A stretch of DNA of 64,000 nucleotides from positions 124,001-188,000 of the forward strand of contig JADLFI010000004.1 of NCBI GenBank assembly GCA_020845635.1, read 5' to 3'. The translations under genes and the position numbers were made by a program. Shown one piece after another: positions 40,359 to 50,249 of this stretch. Under the pieces are notes generated by a model that was not told the DNA's origin, made no database searches, and saw only the letters and a list, made by a program, of their open reading frames with translations. Positions within the stretch are counted from its first letter, which is position 1. Every line of letters starts with the position of its first letter. Source of the DNA: Bacteroidia bacterium (GTDB taxonomy: Bacteria > Bacteroidota > Bacteroidia > UBA4408).

Positions 40359-41381
40359 CTATTTCATTGATTTTTCTAGTGCATTAACTTTATTCATCAA
40401 TTCGGGCAATTTTCTAAACATCACATAAGAACGTTTGTAATCGCCTATTGCAAATGCCGGAGAGCCTTGCACTATTTCGTTTTCTTTAGTTATGCTTTGT
40501 CCAATACCACTTTGTGCAGCAATTTTTGTTCCTTTTGCTATGGTTAAGTGTCCAATAATGCCAACTTGTCCACCAATCATGCAATTGCTGCCCACTTTGG
40601 TTGAACCTGCAATTCCTGTTTGTGCGGCCACTACAGTATTTTCACCTATTTCAACATTATGGGCAATTTGAATTAAATTGTCAATCTTTACTCCTTTTTT
40701 AATTATGGTGGAACCCAGAGTGGCACGATCAATAGTAGTATTAGCGCCTATTTCAACAAAATCTTCAATGACAACATTTCCTATTTGAGGTACTTTTTTA
40801 TAATTGTTTTCGCTGTTTGGTACAAACCCAAAGCCATCGCTGCCAACAATGACACCAGAGTGTATGGTGCAACTATTTCCTATAACACAATCGGAGTATA
40901 TTTTTACTCCCGAAAACAAAATAGTATTATCACCTATAGTAGTATTATCACCAATATACACATGGGGGTATATTTTAACATTTGAACCTATTTTTACATT
41001 ATTGCCTATATAGGCAAAAGCGCCAATGTAAATATTTTCTCCATACTTGGTATTGGAACCTATATAGTGAGGTTGCTCTATGCCGGTTTTGTTATTCTTT
41101 ATTTGGTTGTAATATTCAAGTAGTTGTGCAAAACTTTCGTAAGGATTTTCAACTCTTATAAGTGTTGTATTTATAGGTTTTTCTGCAATAAAATTTTTAC
41201 TAACTATAGCTACAGTAGCTTTAGTAGTATAAATATATTCAGTATAAAGAGGATTTGCCAGAAAAGTTAATGAGCCTGGTTCACCTTCTTCAATTTTTGA
41301 TAAACGATTTATTTTTTCATCTGCATTACCTTCAATAGTCCCTTTAAGTAATTGGGCTATTTGTGCTACTGTAAACTCCAT
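40359..41381 (-). CDS. lpxD: UDP-3-O-(3-hydroxyacyl)glucosamine N-acyltransferase LpxD
   Basis: 340 residues. The N-terminal uridine-binding domain ([31 protein letters not shown]) precedes a long hexapeptide-repeat beta-helix (about 105-300). The active-site His region is [21 protein letters not shown], followed by the C-terminal [16 protein letters not shown] helix. LpxD transfers the second hydroxyacyl chain, to the amino group freed by LpxC. The gene order HD hydrolase, lpxD, lpxC/fabZ, lpxA, with 22-32-base gaps, indicates one operon. Confidence 0.96.
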   Translation of the reverse strand: MEFTVAQIAQLLKGTIEGNADEKINRLSKIEEGEPGSLTFLANPLYTEYIYTTKATVAIVSKNFIAEKPINTTLIRVENPYESFAQLLEYYNQIKNNKTGIEQPHYIGSNTKYGENIYIGAFAYIGNNVKIGSNVKIYPHVYIGDNTTIGDNTILFSGVKIYSDCVIGNSCTIHSGVIVGSDGFGFVPNSENNYKKVPQIGNVVIEDFVEIGANTTIDRATLGSTIIKKGVKIDNLIQIAHNVEIGENTVVAAQTGIAGSTKVGSNCMIGGQVGIIGHLTIAKGTKIAAQSGIGQSITKENEIVQGSPAFAIGDYKRSYVMFRKLPELMNKVNALEKSMK

Positions 41382-41404
41382 GTTTAATTTTTTTTTAGAT
41401 AAAA

Positions 41405-42643
41405 CTAATCTTTATTATAATACTCTTTGGGGTAACATATAAAAAACTTTTCAACCGTATTGGATAAAACCGATATATTTAACTGATCAGAGGCTTCAGC
41501 TATATCTTTCACGGTACCGTCTCGGTATAAAATATTTATTTTATCGTTCCCCGGTTTATATGCATTATTACTTACCGAGTCGCTAATAACAAAATATTCG
41601 GCTTCTTCATCACTTAATGTCAGGGCTTGTTTAATTTTATTTTTAATTTTTAAAATAAATTCCTGTTCAAAAGGTGTGTTTGAAAACTCAATATGCCACA
41701 ATTTGCGATCAACCAAACTATTACATAATAAGTTCAATACTCTATCGTTATGCCATTGCCACATTTTTATCGAAGTAAATATATCATAATCATCTAAACG
41801 GCTAAATATTTCTAATATTTTAGAATCGCTATAAAATTCTTGTAAAGGAAAATTGTTTTTTAGAAAGAAATTTAGTGGGGGAGTACTTGGTAATTCAGCA
41901 CCATTTCGAGCTAAATGTTTTGCACGGGTTAAAATATTTACCAACATTTTTTCGGCACATAAAACCGTTTTATGCAAATATACCTGCCAGTACATTAATC
42001 TTCGTGCTATAATAAATTTTTCAACAGAATATATTCCTTTAGCTTCTACCGTGAGACCATCATTTATTACTTTGAGCATACTGATAATTCTGTCAGAATT
42101 TATAACTCCTTCAGACACTCCTGTAAAAAAACTGTCGCGTTTTAAATAATCAAGGCGATCCATATCAAGCTGGCTGCTTACCAGTTGATGTAAGAATTTT
42201 TTTGGATAATTATTTTGAAAGATTTGAATAGCCAATTCAAGTTTTCCTTGAAATTTACTATTCAGGTTGTTCATAAATAATAACGATATTTTTTCGTGCG
42301 AAGAGCCGCTGACAATCGTAGATTCAAGTGCATGCGAAAAAGGCCCGTGGCCTATATCATGCAGTAAGATAGCAGCGATTACACCTTCTGCCTCTTCATT
42401 AGTTATTTCGGTACCTTTATTTTTTAAGGTTTCGATACACGACATCATTAGGTGCATAGCCCCCAATGCATGATGAAAGCGTGTGTGTAATGCTCCGGGA
42501 TACACATACGAAGTCATGCCGAGTTGTTTAATTCTGCGTAAGCGTTGAAAATAAGGATGTTCAATAACATCAAAAATCAACTCGTTAGGAATACTTATGA
42601 ACCCATATATAGGGTCGTTAATTATTTTGTGTTTGTTAAACAA
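41405..42643 (-). CDS. HD-domain phosphohydrolase
   Basis: 412 residues. The metal-binding HD motif is within [18 protein letters not shown] (about 92-109). It is preceded by [14 protein letters not shown] and [13 protein letters not shown], and followed by [15 protein letters not shown] with another Asp ligand. This resembles dNTP triphosphohydrolase-like (SAMHD1-type) HD proteins; the true substrate is unknown. The start is a TTG at 42643 ([15 protein letters not shown]), since no ATG lies before the conserved KIINDP. It heads the lpx operon, 23 bases upstream of lpxD, an arrangement I recall in other Bacteroidota. Confidence 0.85.
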   Translation of the reverse strand: MFNKHKIINDPIYGFISIPNELIFDVIEHPYFQRLRRIKQLGMTSYVYPGALHTRFHHALGAMHLMMSCIETLKNKGTEITNEEAEGVIAAILLHDIGHGPFSHALESTIVSGSSHEKISLLFMNNLNSKFQGKLELAIQIFQNNYPKKFLHQLVSSQLDMDRLDYLKRDSFFTGVSEGVINSDRIISMLKVINDGLTVEAKGIYSVEKFIIARRLMYWQVYLHKTVLCAEKMLVNILTRAKHLARNGAELPSTPPLNFFLKNNFPLQEFYSDSKILEIFSRLDDYDIFTSIKMWQWHNDRVLNLLCNSLVDRKLWHIEFSNTPFEQEFILKIKNKIKQALTLSDEEAEYFVISDSVSNNAYKPGNDKINILYRDGTVKDIAEASDQLNISVLSNTVEKFFICYPKEYYNKD

Positions 42644-43148
42644 GCTTCTTTTTTTTTACAAATTAAAACATTTTATAGCAATTGTACTGAAAAAATACAC
42701 ATAAGAGTAATGGTAAAAAAAAACGAAAGTAAAAGAAGGCGGATGAGTTATTAACTTTCATCATAAGCCCCCTCTTCGCATAGCATTAAACCGCCTATAT
42801 GGTATATTTAATTCGTTGTTGATTCTTTTTTTGTGGTAGGCGAGGAGGGATGGTGCATAATATAACTTACAGGAACTTATAACATTTTTTGTTCTTAAAT
42901 GTTTTTACTTCATAGTTGATTACTTTTTTATTTTGAGCTTAACCCATAACCACAACAGATATTGAATAAAAATCAAAAATTGCTAGTGTTTATTACTTTT
43001 TCTTTTTGAATAATTATTTTCCTGTTTTTTCTAGTAAAGCTTGTAACATCCAGGTTTTAGCCTAATGCAAGTGCTTAACAAAATTAGGATTATATTTAGT
43101 TGGGATAAAAAATTATCAATACATCTGCACACTAATCACACAAACTTT
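42644..43148. other. Intergenic region upstream of bTHX, nothing recognised
   Basis: About 500 AT-rich bases between the divergent HD-hydrolase and bTHX genes. I found no credible ORF, tRNA or strong hairpin. A short GC-richer patch near 42767-42855 (GCCCCCTCTTCGC and GGCGAGGAGGGA) could pair imperfectly, which is too weak to call. Confidence 0.4.
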
Positions 43149-43179
43149 TTTGATATATAAAACTAATTATTTAGGTTTG
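43149..43179 (+). promoter_or_regulatory. bTHX promoter (TTTG-N19-TAGGTTTG)
   Basis: TTTG at 43149-43152, a 19-base spacer and TAGGTTTG at 43172-43179, a full match to the Bacteroidota consensus. It lies 44 bases upstream of the bTHX ATG. Confidence 0.7.
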
Positions 43180-43222
43180 TGAGAATAAATCAAAAAAATT
43201 AAACACTAAATATATAACTATT

Positions 43223-43426
43223 ATGGGAAAAGGAGATAAAAAAACAAAAAAGGGAAAAATTACCATAGGCACTTTTGGCGTTAGTCGCCCAAGCAGAAAA
43301 AAGAAAGCCGAAAACAAAGACGCTGGCAAAACGAAAAAAGCTGCAGCTCCTAAAAAAGCCGCTCCAAAAAAAGCTGCTGCTCCCAAAAAAGCAGCCGCCA
43401 AGAAAACAGCCAAAAAACAAGAATAA
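43223..43426 (+). CDS. 30S ribosomal protein bTHX with Lys/Ala-rich tail
   Basis: 67 residues. The N-terminal half (MGKGDKKTKKGKI, GTFGVSRPSRKKK) follows the bTHX pattern MGKGDxxTxxGKIxxGTxGxxRPxKKK closely. bTHX is a small basic peptide buried in the head of the small ribosomal subunit. The typical protein ends near residue 30, but this one continues with about 33 residues of AAPKKAA-type repeats that look like a histone H1 tail. The overlapping ORFs in other frames (43171-43440 minus, 43199-43420 minus, 43275-43484 plus) are low-complexity shadows. It has a consensus promoter and no Shine-Dalgarno. Confidence 0.8.
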   Translation: MGKGDKKTKKGKITIGTFGVSRPSRKKKAENKDAGKTKKAAAPKKAAPKKAAAPKKAAAKKTAKKQE

Positions 43427-43442
43427 ATTCCCCTTATCAATT

Positions 43443-43478
43443 ATTCCCGGTTATGAAACAATACTCATAATCGGGAAT
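43443..43478 (+). terminator. Hairpin terminator after bTHX
   Basis: 13-base arms ATTCCCGGTTATG and CATAATCGGGAAT, with one G-T pair and a ten-base loop, 17 bases after the stop. Only a short T-run follows (TTGTAATTT), so termination strength is uncertain. Confidence 0.55.
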
Positions 43479-43683
43479 TTGTAATTTCTATTCCTTGAAA
43501 TTGCATTATATACCTCAATCCATTAGCCACAAAAAGGTATAGCTATATGGCATATTGTATTCAAGGTTGTTTAACTTTTTTTTAGTTAATATAATATACA
43601 CCTATGAATTACTGATTAATCATATAATTTAAATTTAGTATGTTCGCATCTTATTATGATTAGCTATTAATTATTCTGTACAA

Positions 43684-45660
43684 ATGAAATTAAAGAAAAT
43701 AAATTTTATCCTTGTTGCATGGCTGGGAATATCAGTTTCTGCATCTGCCCAAAACTCTTCAGACCCTGTAATTATGAACATAGCAGGAAAAGATATTACC
43801 AAATCAGAGTTTGAATCAATTTATCATAAAAACAACAGTAAAGCATCAACAACCGACTCTAAGCAACTTGATGACTATGTTCAACTATTTATTAATTTTA
43901 AACTTAAAGTTAAAGAAGCCGAAGATAAAGGATTAGACACTGCTGCTGCCTTTAGAAATGAATTGGAAGGTTACCGTAAACAATTGGCGGCCCCTTACCT
44001 TACCGATAATGAGGTAAATGATTGGCTGTTAAAAGAAGCCTATGACCGAATGAAAAAAGATGTGAGAGCCAGTCATATCTTAATAAAGTGCGAACCCGAT
44101 GCTTTGCCTAAAGACACATTGGCTGCCTATAATAAAGCCATTGCAGCTCGTAACAGAATACTAAAAGGCGAAAATTTTGCAAAAGTGGCTCAAGAACTTT
44201 CTGATGACCCTTCGGCTAAAGATAATGGAGGCGACTTAGGTTATTTTACTTCAATGATGATGGTTTATCCTTTTGAGACAGCTACCTATAAAGCTGAATT
44301 AAATAAAATCACCATGCCTATCCGTACTCGTTTTGGCTATCACTTAATACTTAAAACAGACGAAAGACCCAATCAAGGACAAATTACTGTAGCTCATATA
44401 ATGGTTAAGGCTGCACAAAAAGATATTCATAAAAAGGATACTGCCACTGTAGATCCCAAAGTAAAAATTGACGAAATATATGCTAAACTTAAAGGAGGAG
44501 CAGATTTTGCAGAACTGGCTAAACAACAAAGCGATGATAAAGGTTCGGCCAAAAAAGGTGGCGAATTGCCTACATTTAGTACCGGACGTATGGTTGCTGA
44601 ATTTGAGAATGCTGCTTTTGCTCTGAAAAATGATGGCGATATTTCTGAGCCAATAAAAACACAGTATGGCTGGCATATCATTAAAAGACTAAATAAAAAA
44701 GAATTAGGTTCATTTGAGGAATTAAAGCCTGAGTTAAAAGCCAAGATTAATAAAGATAGCCGCTCAGCCACCGGTCGTGAAAGTAAGATTGCAAAAATTA
44801 AAAAAGAATATAACTTTAAAGAAAACTTAAAACTTCGCGATGAGTTTGTAAAGGTAATGGATACGACCTATTTTGAAGGACAATGGAAACAAACATCAGC
44901 CGCTAAACTAAATAAACCTGCCTTGTTTAATATTGGCGATAAAACCTATAATCAGCAAGACTTTGCAACATACCTCGAATCACACCAAACACATCGCCAA
45001 AAAATAGATTTCTCTGCATTAATACGCGAAATGTACAAAAACTTTGTTGATGAAACATGTTTGGCCTATGAGGAAAGTCGTTTGCCAAGTAAGTACCCTG
45101 AGTATAAAGCATTATTACAAGAATACAGAGACGGGATTTTATTATTTGATTTAACCAATAGTAATGTTTGGTCTAAAGCAGTTACTGATACTACCGGATT
45201 AAAAGAGTTTTATGAAGCTAACAAAACCAAATATATGTGGCCTGAAAGAGCAGAAGCTACTATTTATATGTGTGCCAACGAAAAAGTAGCCCAAAAAACC
45301 CGTAAAATGGTTAAAGATAAAGCAAAGAAGAAATATTCCAATAGCGATATTTTAGCCACTATAAATAAAGATTCTCAACTTAATCTGAATATAGAAAATG
45401 GAAAATTCAGCAAAGGTGAAAACGAAATTATTGATAAGTTTGAGTGGAAAAAAGGGTTAACATCAGATATTAAATCTAACAATCAAACTGTTTTTGTGGA
45501 CTATGAGAATATTTTGCCACCTACCCCAAAAACAATTACTGAGGCAAAAGGCATAATTACAGCAGACTACCAAAATGAATTAGAAAAGCAATGGATTGCC
45601 AAACTAAGAGGAAAATATAAGGTTACGATTAATAAGGATGTTTTATCTACCGTAAAATAA
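43684..45660 (+). CDS. Periplasmic peptidyl-prolyl isomerase with two parvulin domains
   Basis: 658 residues. A signal peptide (ILVAWLGISVSASAQ) precedes a SurA-like N-terminal helical part (about 20-120). Two parvulin domains follow: the first has RASHILIKCEP, DPSAKDNGGDLGYF and TRFGYHLILK; the second has TVAHIMVKAAQ, DDKGSAKKGGELPTF and TQYGWHIIKR. The C-terminal 300 residues are less conserved. It should act as a chaperone and proline isomerase for outer-membrane proteins in the periplasm. The next gene is related in role and follows after a hairpin. The start is ATG at 43684. Confidence 0.9.
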   Translation: MKLKKINFILVAWLGISVSASAQNSSDPVIMNIAGKDITKSEFESIYHKNNSKASTTDSKQLDDYVQLFINFKLKVKEAEDKGLDTAAAFRNELEGYRKQLAAPYLTDNEVNDWLLKEAYDRMKKDVRASHILIKCEPDALPKDTLAAYNKAIAARNRILKGENFAKVAQELSDDPSAKDNGGDLGYFTSMMMVYPFETATYKAELNKITMPIRTRFGYHLILKTDERPNQGQITVAHIMVKAAQKDIHKKDTATVDPKVKIDEIYAKLKGGADFAELAKQQSDDKGSAKKGGELPTFSTGRMVAEFENAAFALKNDGDISEPIKTQYGWHIIKRLNKKELGSFEELKPELKAKINKDSRSATGRESKIAKIKKEYNFKENLKLRDEFVKVMDTTYFEGQWKQTSAAKLNKPALFNIGDKTYNQQDFATYLESHQTHRQKIDFSALIREMYKNFVDETCLAYEESRLPSKYPEYKALLQEYRDGILLFDLTNSNVWSKAVTDTTGLKEFYEANKTKYMWPERAEATIYMCANEKVAQKTRKMVKDKAKKKYSNSDILATINKDSQLNLNIENGKFSKGENEIIDKFEWKKGLTSDIKSNNQTVFVDYENILPPTPKTITEAKGIITADYQNELEKQWIAKLRGKYKVTINKDVLSTVK

Positions 45661-45678
45661 CTACGGTAAAATCAAATT

Positions 45679-45720
45679 AAAAGTTTGCACTATGTTTATA
45701 TCAATAGTGTAAACTTTTTT
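45679..45720 (+). terminator. Hairpin between PPIase and lipoprotein genes
   Basis: 15-base arms AAAAGTTTGCACTAT and ATAGTGTAAACTTTT, one G-T pair, ten-base loop, followed by TT. It looks like a terminator or attenuator within a probable operon, ending seven bases before the next ATG, where it could also mask translation initiation. Confidence 0.65.
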
Positions 45721-45727
45721 ATATAGA

Positions 45728-46618
45728 ATGAACTATTTTACAAGACAAACAAAAACAACAAGTGGATTGCCTATTGTGGCTTTGATTGTTTTTGCATTAT
45801 TGTTTAGTCAGTGTAAGTATTTAAAGAAAAATCGTAACAAAAACCGAGCAACCGTTGCACGTGTGTACGACTCTTACCTTTATCTGGATGATGTTTTGGA
45901 ACAAATGCCTGATAAACTTCAGGGGCAGGATAGTATTAATTTTATAAGAAGCTATGCCGAGACATGGGCACGTCAGCAAGTAGTATTACATCAAGCCGAA
46001 AAAAATTTAAGTGACGAACAAAAGGATGTAGATGATGAACTGGAAAGTTATAGAAAAGCTTTAATTACTTATGCTTTTGAGAAAGCCCTTGTTCAGCAAA
46101 AACTAGATACACTTGTAAGTAATACCGAAATTGAGAATTATTACAATGCTAATCCTCAGAATTTTGAGTTAAAAGATAATATTATAAAGGTTATTTATGT
46201 GAAGGTAAAGAAAAATGCACCTAAAGTCAATCGCCTTAAAGAGCTTTATCGCTCAGAGAATCCAAATGATAGAAAGCACCTGGAAGATTACTGTCGACAG
46301 TTTGCCGAAAATTATTATTTAGATGATGATTCGTGGCTATTGTTTAACGATTTGCTGAAAGAGGTGCCCATTGAAACTTATGACAAAGAGAGATTCTTAA
46401 AAAATAATCGTTTAATTGAATTTTCAGACAATGATTATTTATACTTCGTAAATATTAAAGGATTTAAAATTAAAGACTCGGTATCGCCACTAAGTTTTGA
46501 GCGCGATAATATTAAAAGTATTATACTCAACAAACGAAAACTGAAATTAATTGAAGATATGCGTAATGATGTGTATAATGATGCCCTCAACAACAACCAA
46601 ATAGAATTAAGTAAATAA
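45728..46618 (+). CDS. SurA-N-like lipoprotein (foldase family without visible PPIase domain)
   Basis: 296 residues. The N-terminal membrane segment ends in the lipobox LFSQC, so it is probably a lipoprotein. The body is helical and charged (RSYAETWARQQVVLHQAEKNL; YRKALITYAFEKALVQQKLDT), resembling the N-terminal chaperone part of SurA/PpiC proteins. I see no parvulin HILIK/GYH motifs. It follows the double-parvulin gene and probably helps outer-membrane protein folding. This rests on context and weak similarity. It is convergent with leuS. Confidence 0.68.
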   Translation: MNYFTRQTKTTSGLPIVALIVFALLFSQCKYLKKNRNKNRATVARVYDSYLYLDDVLEQMPDKLQGQDSINFIRSYAETWARQQVVLHQAEKNLSDEQKDVDDELESYRKALITYAFEKALVQQKLDTLVSNTEIENYYNANPQNFELKDNIIKVIYVKVKKNAPKVNRLKELYRSENPNDRKHLEDYCRQFAENYYLDDDSWLLFNDLLKEVPIETYDKERFLKNNRLIEFSDNDYLYFVNIKGFKIKDSVSPLSFERDNIKSIILNKRKLKLIEDMRNDVYNDALNNNQIELSK

Positions 46619-46633
46619 TCAGAGCAATCTTTC

Positions 46634-46660
46634 CCTTGAGTATTGTCTTAACTCAGGTTT
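46634..46660. terminator. Weak hairpin between convergent lipoprotein gene and leuS
   Basis: CCTTGAGT and ACTCAGG can pair with one bulge, followed by TTTTATT. The stem is short, so this is only a candidate. Confidence 0.35.
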
Positions 46661-46666
46661 TATTAT

Positions 46667-49483
46667 TTATATAACTATATTGATTATTTTATTAGGAACC
46701 ACAATTATTTTCTTGGGTTGTTTCCCATCAAGTAATTTTATTGTTTGTTCCAATTGCATAACTTGCTTTTCTATTTCATCTTTACTTAAACTAAGCTCAA
46801 ACTCATAATTATATTTGGTTTTTCCGTTTAATGAAATTGGGTAACTAAAGGAAGTTTCGGTAAGATATTCTTCATTATATTCAGGAAATTGCGCAAAAGT
46901 AATACTTTCGGGATGTCCCAATTTATTCCACAGTTCTTCGGCTATATGTGGAGCATAAGGCGAAATAATTATAATTAAAGGCTCCAAAATTTCTCTTTTA
47001 TTACATTTCAAATCGCTTAACTCATTTACACAAATCATAAAGTTACTTACCGAGGTATTAAACGAGAAGTGTTCTATATCGTAACTTATTTTCTTAATGG
47101 TTCTGTGTAAAACTTTTAACTCATTTCTTGAAGCTTTTTCATCAGATATGGTAAAACAGTTATCATGATGATATAAGCGCCAAAGCTTACGCATAAAATT
47201 TGACACCCCTGTAATTCCATTGGTGTTCCATGGCTTACTTAACTCAAGCGGACCTAAAAACATTTCATATAAGCGCAAACAATCAGCACCGTATTGAGCT
47301 ATTATATCATCAGGCGAAACAACATTCCATTTCGATTTTGACATTTTCTCAACCTCTGAGCCGCAAATATATTTCCCGTTTTCAAGCACAAACTCCGCAT
47401 TGTTAAATTCTTCTCTCCACTTTTTAAATGCTTCAATATTTAATACATTGTTGTTAACAAAATTGATGTCAACATGCAGTGCTGTAACCTTTCCATAAGT
47501 ATGAAAAGAAGAGTTTTTCCAGGCTTCAACTATCTCAGGTTTAGCCTGTGGTTTTTGAGCTTCTCTTTCAAGCTCTTCAATGGTAAGTTTGTTAAATTGA
47601 TCTTTAATTAAATTGTATGAGATAAAGGTATTGCTTTTACCCGAACGGTAAACAAAACTGCTTACCCCTTGTATCATCCCTTGATTAATTAATTTTTTGG
47701 CCGGTTCAACTTGCGGAATTAAACCCAAATCGAACAAGAACTTAGTCCAGAATCTTACGTATAACAAGTGTCCGGTGGCGTGTTCGGCACCACCAATATA
47801 CAAATCAACATTGTTCCAATAATTTACGGCATCTTTGCCTACAAAGTTATTGGTGTTGTTTGCATCCATATAGCGTAGGTAGTACCAACTGCTCCCTGCC
47901 CATCCGGGCATAGTGCTTAACTCATATTCATACTTGTTTTGGTCATTGTCTGAATAACACCAGCCGGTGGCTCTTCCTAATGGAGGGTCTCCGTTTTCTG
48001 TTGGTAAGTATTTATCAACCTCGGGCAAAATTAAAGGCAACTCATTTTCATTTAAAACGTACGGAACACCGTTTTTATAATAAACGGGAATAGGCTCCCC
48101 CCAGTATCTTTGACGACCAAATATGGCATCGCGCATACGATAATTAATTTTACCCTTCCCAAAATTTTTTTCTTCAATTACTGCAATAGCTTTCTTAATG
48201 GCATCTTTTACATCCAGGCCATTTAGAAAATCTGAATTAATAATTTCTCCTTCTTTAGCATCGTATGATTCTTTGCTGATATTCCCTCCTTTCACTACTT
48301 CTATCACAGGCAAGTGAAAGTGTTTTGCAAAAGCGTAATCTCTCGAATCATGTGCGGGAACAGCCATTACAGCTCCCGTACCATAACCTGCCAATACATA
48401 ATCGCCTACCCAAATTGGTATTTGCTTGCCTGTAAATGGATGAATAGCGTAACTTCCTGTAAATACTCCTGTAACTTTCTTTACCTCAGCCATACGCTCA
48501 CGTTCGCTTCGGTTTTTTGCCCAGGTTACATATTCATTTACACTTTTATACTGCTCCTCACTAGTAAGTTTTTCAACTAGTTCATGCTCAGGAGCCAAAG
48601 TTAAATAGCTTACTCCAAATATAGTATCAGGTCTGGTAGTAAATACTTCTATCTTATTATCAAAATTTTCTATGCTAAAAAACAATGAAGTCCCTTCTGA
48701 TTTTCCTATCCAATTCCGTTGTGCTTCTTTTATACTTTCGCTCCAGTCAATCTTATCCAAATCGTTAAGCAAACGTTCGGCATAAGCAGTAATTCTCAAA
48801 CTCCATTGTTTCATTAACTTGCGCTCTACCGGATAGCCGCCTCTTTCAGATACTCCATCTTTTACCTCCTCGTTGGCCAACACCGTACCTAACTGCGGAC
48901 ACCAGTTAACCATTGTGTCACTCAGGTAAGCCAATCTATATTGTAACAAAATATCAGATTGTTCTTTTTCATTGAGAGAATTAAAGTTATCAAGTTTGGG
49001 GATTAAAGTGCTAATAGGCTCGGCCTTTTGAGTTTCGGGATTATACCAGCTATTGAATAACTGAATAAATATCCATTGCGTCCATTTATAATACTCGGGT
49101 GATGAGGTTCGTATTTCTCTTCCCCAATCAAACGACAAACCTATTTTATCTAACTGTTCTTTGTATCTTGAAATATTGCTGCGTGTAGTAATTTCAGGAT
49201 GTTGTCCGGTTTGAATAGCATATTGTTCAGCAGGCAATCCAAACGAATCAAAACCCATAGGGTGCAGTACATTAAACCCCTGTAATCTTTTATACCGCGA
49301 AAAAATATCTGACGCAATATATCCGAGCGGATGTCCAACATGAAGACCGGCACCGCTGGGGTATGGAAACATATCTAACACATAATACTTAGGTTTTTTT
49401 GAGTTGTTTTCGGCTCTGAAAATATTGTTCTTAGCCCAATATCTTTGCCATTTTTGCTCTGTTTCTCTGAAATTATATTCCAT
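46667..49483 (-). CDS. leuS: Leucyl-tRNA synthetase
   Basis: 938 residues, slightly longer than E. coli LeuRS. The class I signature is [16 protein letters not shown] (HVGH). The editing-domain threonine-rich segment ([16 protein letters not shown]) is near 270, and the KMSKS loop ([17 protein letters not shown]) near 710. The C-terminal domain ends [16 protein letters not shown], as in homologues, so the gene is complete. It charges tRNA-Leu and edits misactivated amino acids. The start is ATG at 49483. A -7-like TAATTTTG lies about 35 bases upstream on the minus strand. Confidence 0.97.
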   Translation of the reverse strand: MEYNFRETEQKWQRYWAKNNIFRAENNSKKPKYYVLDMFPYPSGAGLHVGHPLGYIASDIFSRYKRLQGFNVLHPMGFDSFGLPAEQYAIQTGQHPEITTRSNISRYKEQLDKIGLSFDWGREIRTSSPEYYKWTQWIFIQLFNSWYNPETQKAEPISTLIPKLDNFNSLNEKEQSDILLQYRLAYLSDTMVNWCPQLGTVLANEEVKDGVSERGGYPVERKLMKQWSLRITAYAERLLNDLDKIDWSESIKEAQRNWIGKSEGTSLFFSIENFDNKIEVFTTRPDTIFGVSYLTLAPEHELVEKLTSEEQYKSVNEYVTWAKNRSERERMAEVKKVTGVFTGSYAIHPFTGKQIPIWVGDYVLAGYGTGAVMAVPAHDSRDYAFAKHFHLPVIEVVKGGNISKESYDAKEGEIINSDFLNGLDVKDAIKKAIAVIEEKNFGKGKINYRMRDAIFGRQRYWGEPIPVYYKNGVPYVLNENELPLILPEVDKYLPTENGDPPLGRATGWCYSDNDQNKYEYELSTMPGWAGSSWYYLRYMDANNTNNFVGKDAVNYWNNVDLYIGGAEHATGHLLYVRFWTKFLFDLGLIPQVEPAKKLINQGMIQGVSSFVYRSGKSNTFISYNLIKDQFNKLTIEELEREAQKPQAKPEIVEAWKNSSFHTYGKVTALHVDINFVNNNVLNIEAFKKWREEFNNAEFVLENGKYICGSEVEKMSKSKWNVVSPDDIIAQYGADCLRLYEMFLGPLELSKPWNTNGITGVSNFMRKLWRLYHHDNCFTISDEKASRNELKVLHRTIKKISYDIEHFSFNTSVSNFMICVNELSDLKCNKREILEPLIIIISPYAPHIAEELWNKLGHPESITFAQFPEYNEEYLTETSFSYPISLNGKTKYNYEFELSLSKDEIEKQVMQLEQTIKLLDGKQPKKIIVVPNKIINIVI

Positions 49484-49734
49484 ATTGATAATATATCCTA
49501 GCTTTTTAAAAGAGTAGCAAAATTAATCTTTTAATCTATAACTGCCCATTGCAAAAAATTGAAACAAGAAAAATTATGGATTATTTTCAGTTTGGTTCGT
49601 TTATTTTTTATCCCTATAATTATATTTCTGTCGGTATTTTGGTTATTTTTACATTTAAAATGAAGTTGTTTAAAGTTGACTAAGTAGAATCACGCAAACA
49701 GCTAATTAATTCAATGCTTTTCGATAAATTTTGT

Positions 49735-50248
49735 TTATTTCAAAACGTATTTAATGAGCCTATTTGGCCCATCTACTTGCTTTATTTTGTTCTTTCCATT
49801 ATTACCTGTTTCATAACTATAAGTGTAATTTCCTTCGCTGCCGGTTTTAGTTTCTAACCTACCATCGGGCAAATAAGTAAAATTATAAATATTATTATTG
49901 GGTCTGTTTGTTTCTTAAGATTGCTGTTTCCATAATATTCGTATAAAGTTGACCCTGCCTGTCTATCCAAAAGTTCTTTTTTATTCACTGCTTCATCAAA
50001 ATAGGCTTTTGTTGTAATTTGATTTAATACAGTAGTTTCGATCAGATATTGATTATTTTGTTCTATAATAAAATTGTATTGAACTTTTCCATTATTGGCA
50101 TCCATGCTTTCTATGGTTCTACCTGTGACATCAATCGTGGTGCTTGTAGTTATACCTTCATCAACTTTATTTTCAGAAACAGTCAAGTTTCCATTTGAAT
50201 AAGAATAATCATAGGAAGTAGTAACACTTGTTCCGCCTTTTAAGTACC
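49735..50248 (-). pseudogene. RHS/YD-repeat fragment, frameshifted
   Basis: Minus-strand reading gives YD-repeat-type sequence (SYDYSYSNGNLTVSE, TTIDVTGRTIESMD, LYEYYGNSNLKKQ, then FTYLPDGRLETKTG and NYTYSYETGNNGK) ending LIKYVLK-stop at 49735. A one-base deletion near 49898 breaks the frame, which is why the ORF track ends in the nonsense tail PIIIFIILLICP. Such repeats normally lie N-terminal to an RHS core domain. Here they sit downstream of one, so the fragment is displaced. No start codon or signal peptide belongs to it. Confidence 0.72.
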
Positions 50249-50249
50249 T

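Noticed and set aside
42760-42860. Imperfect inverted repeat of GC-richer patches (GCCCCCTCTTCGC / GGCGAGGAGGGA)
   Set aside because: Two or more mismatches and a long loop; no T-run or gene context supports a terminator or riboswitch.
43171-43484. Three ORFs overlapping bTHX in other frames
   Set aside because: They are Phe/Ala or Lys/Leu low-complexity mirrors of the Lys/Ala tail; only the bTHX frame matches a family and has a placed promoter.
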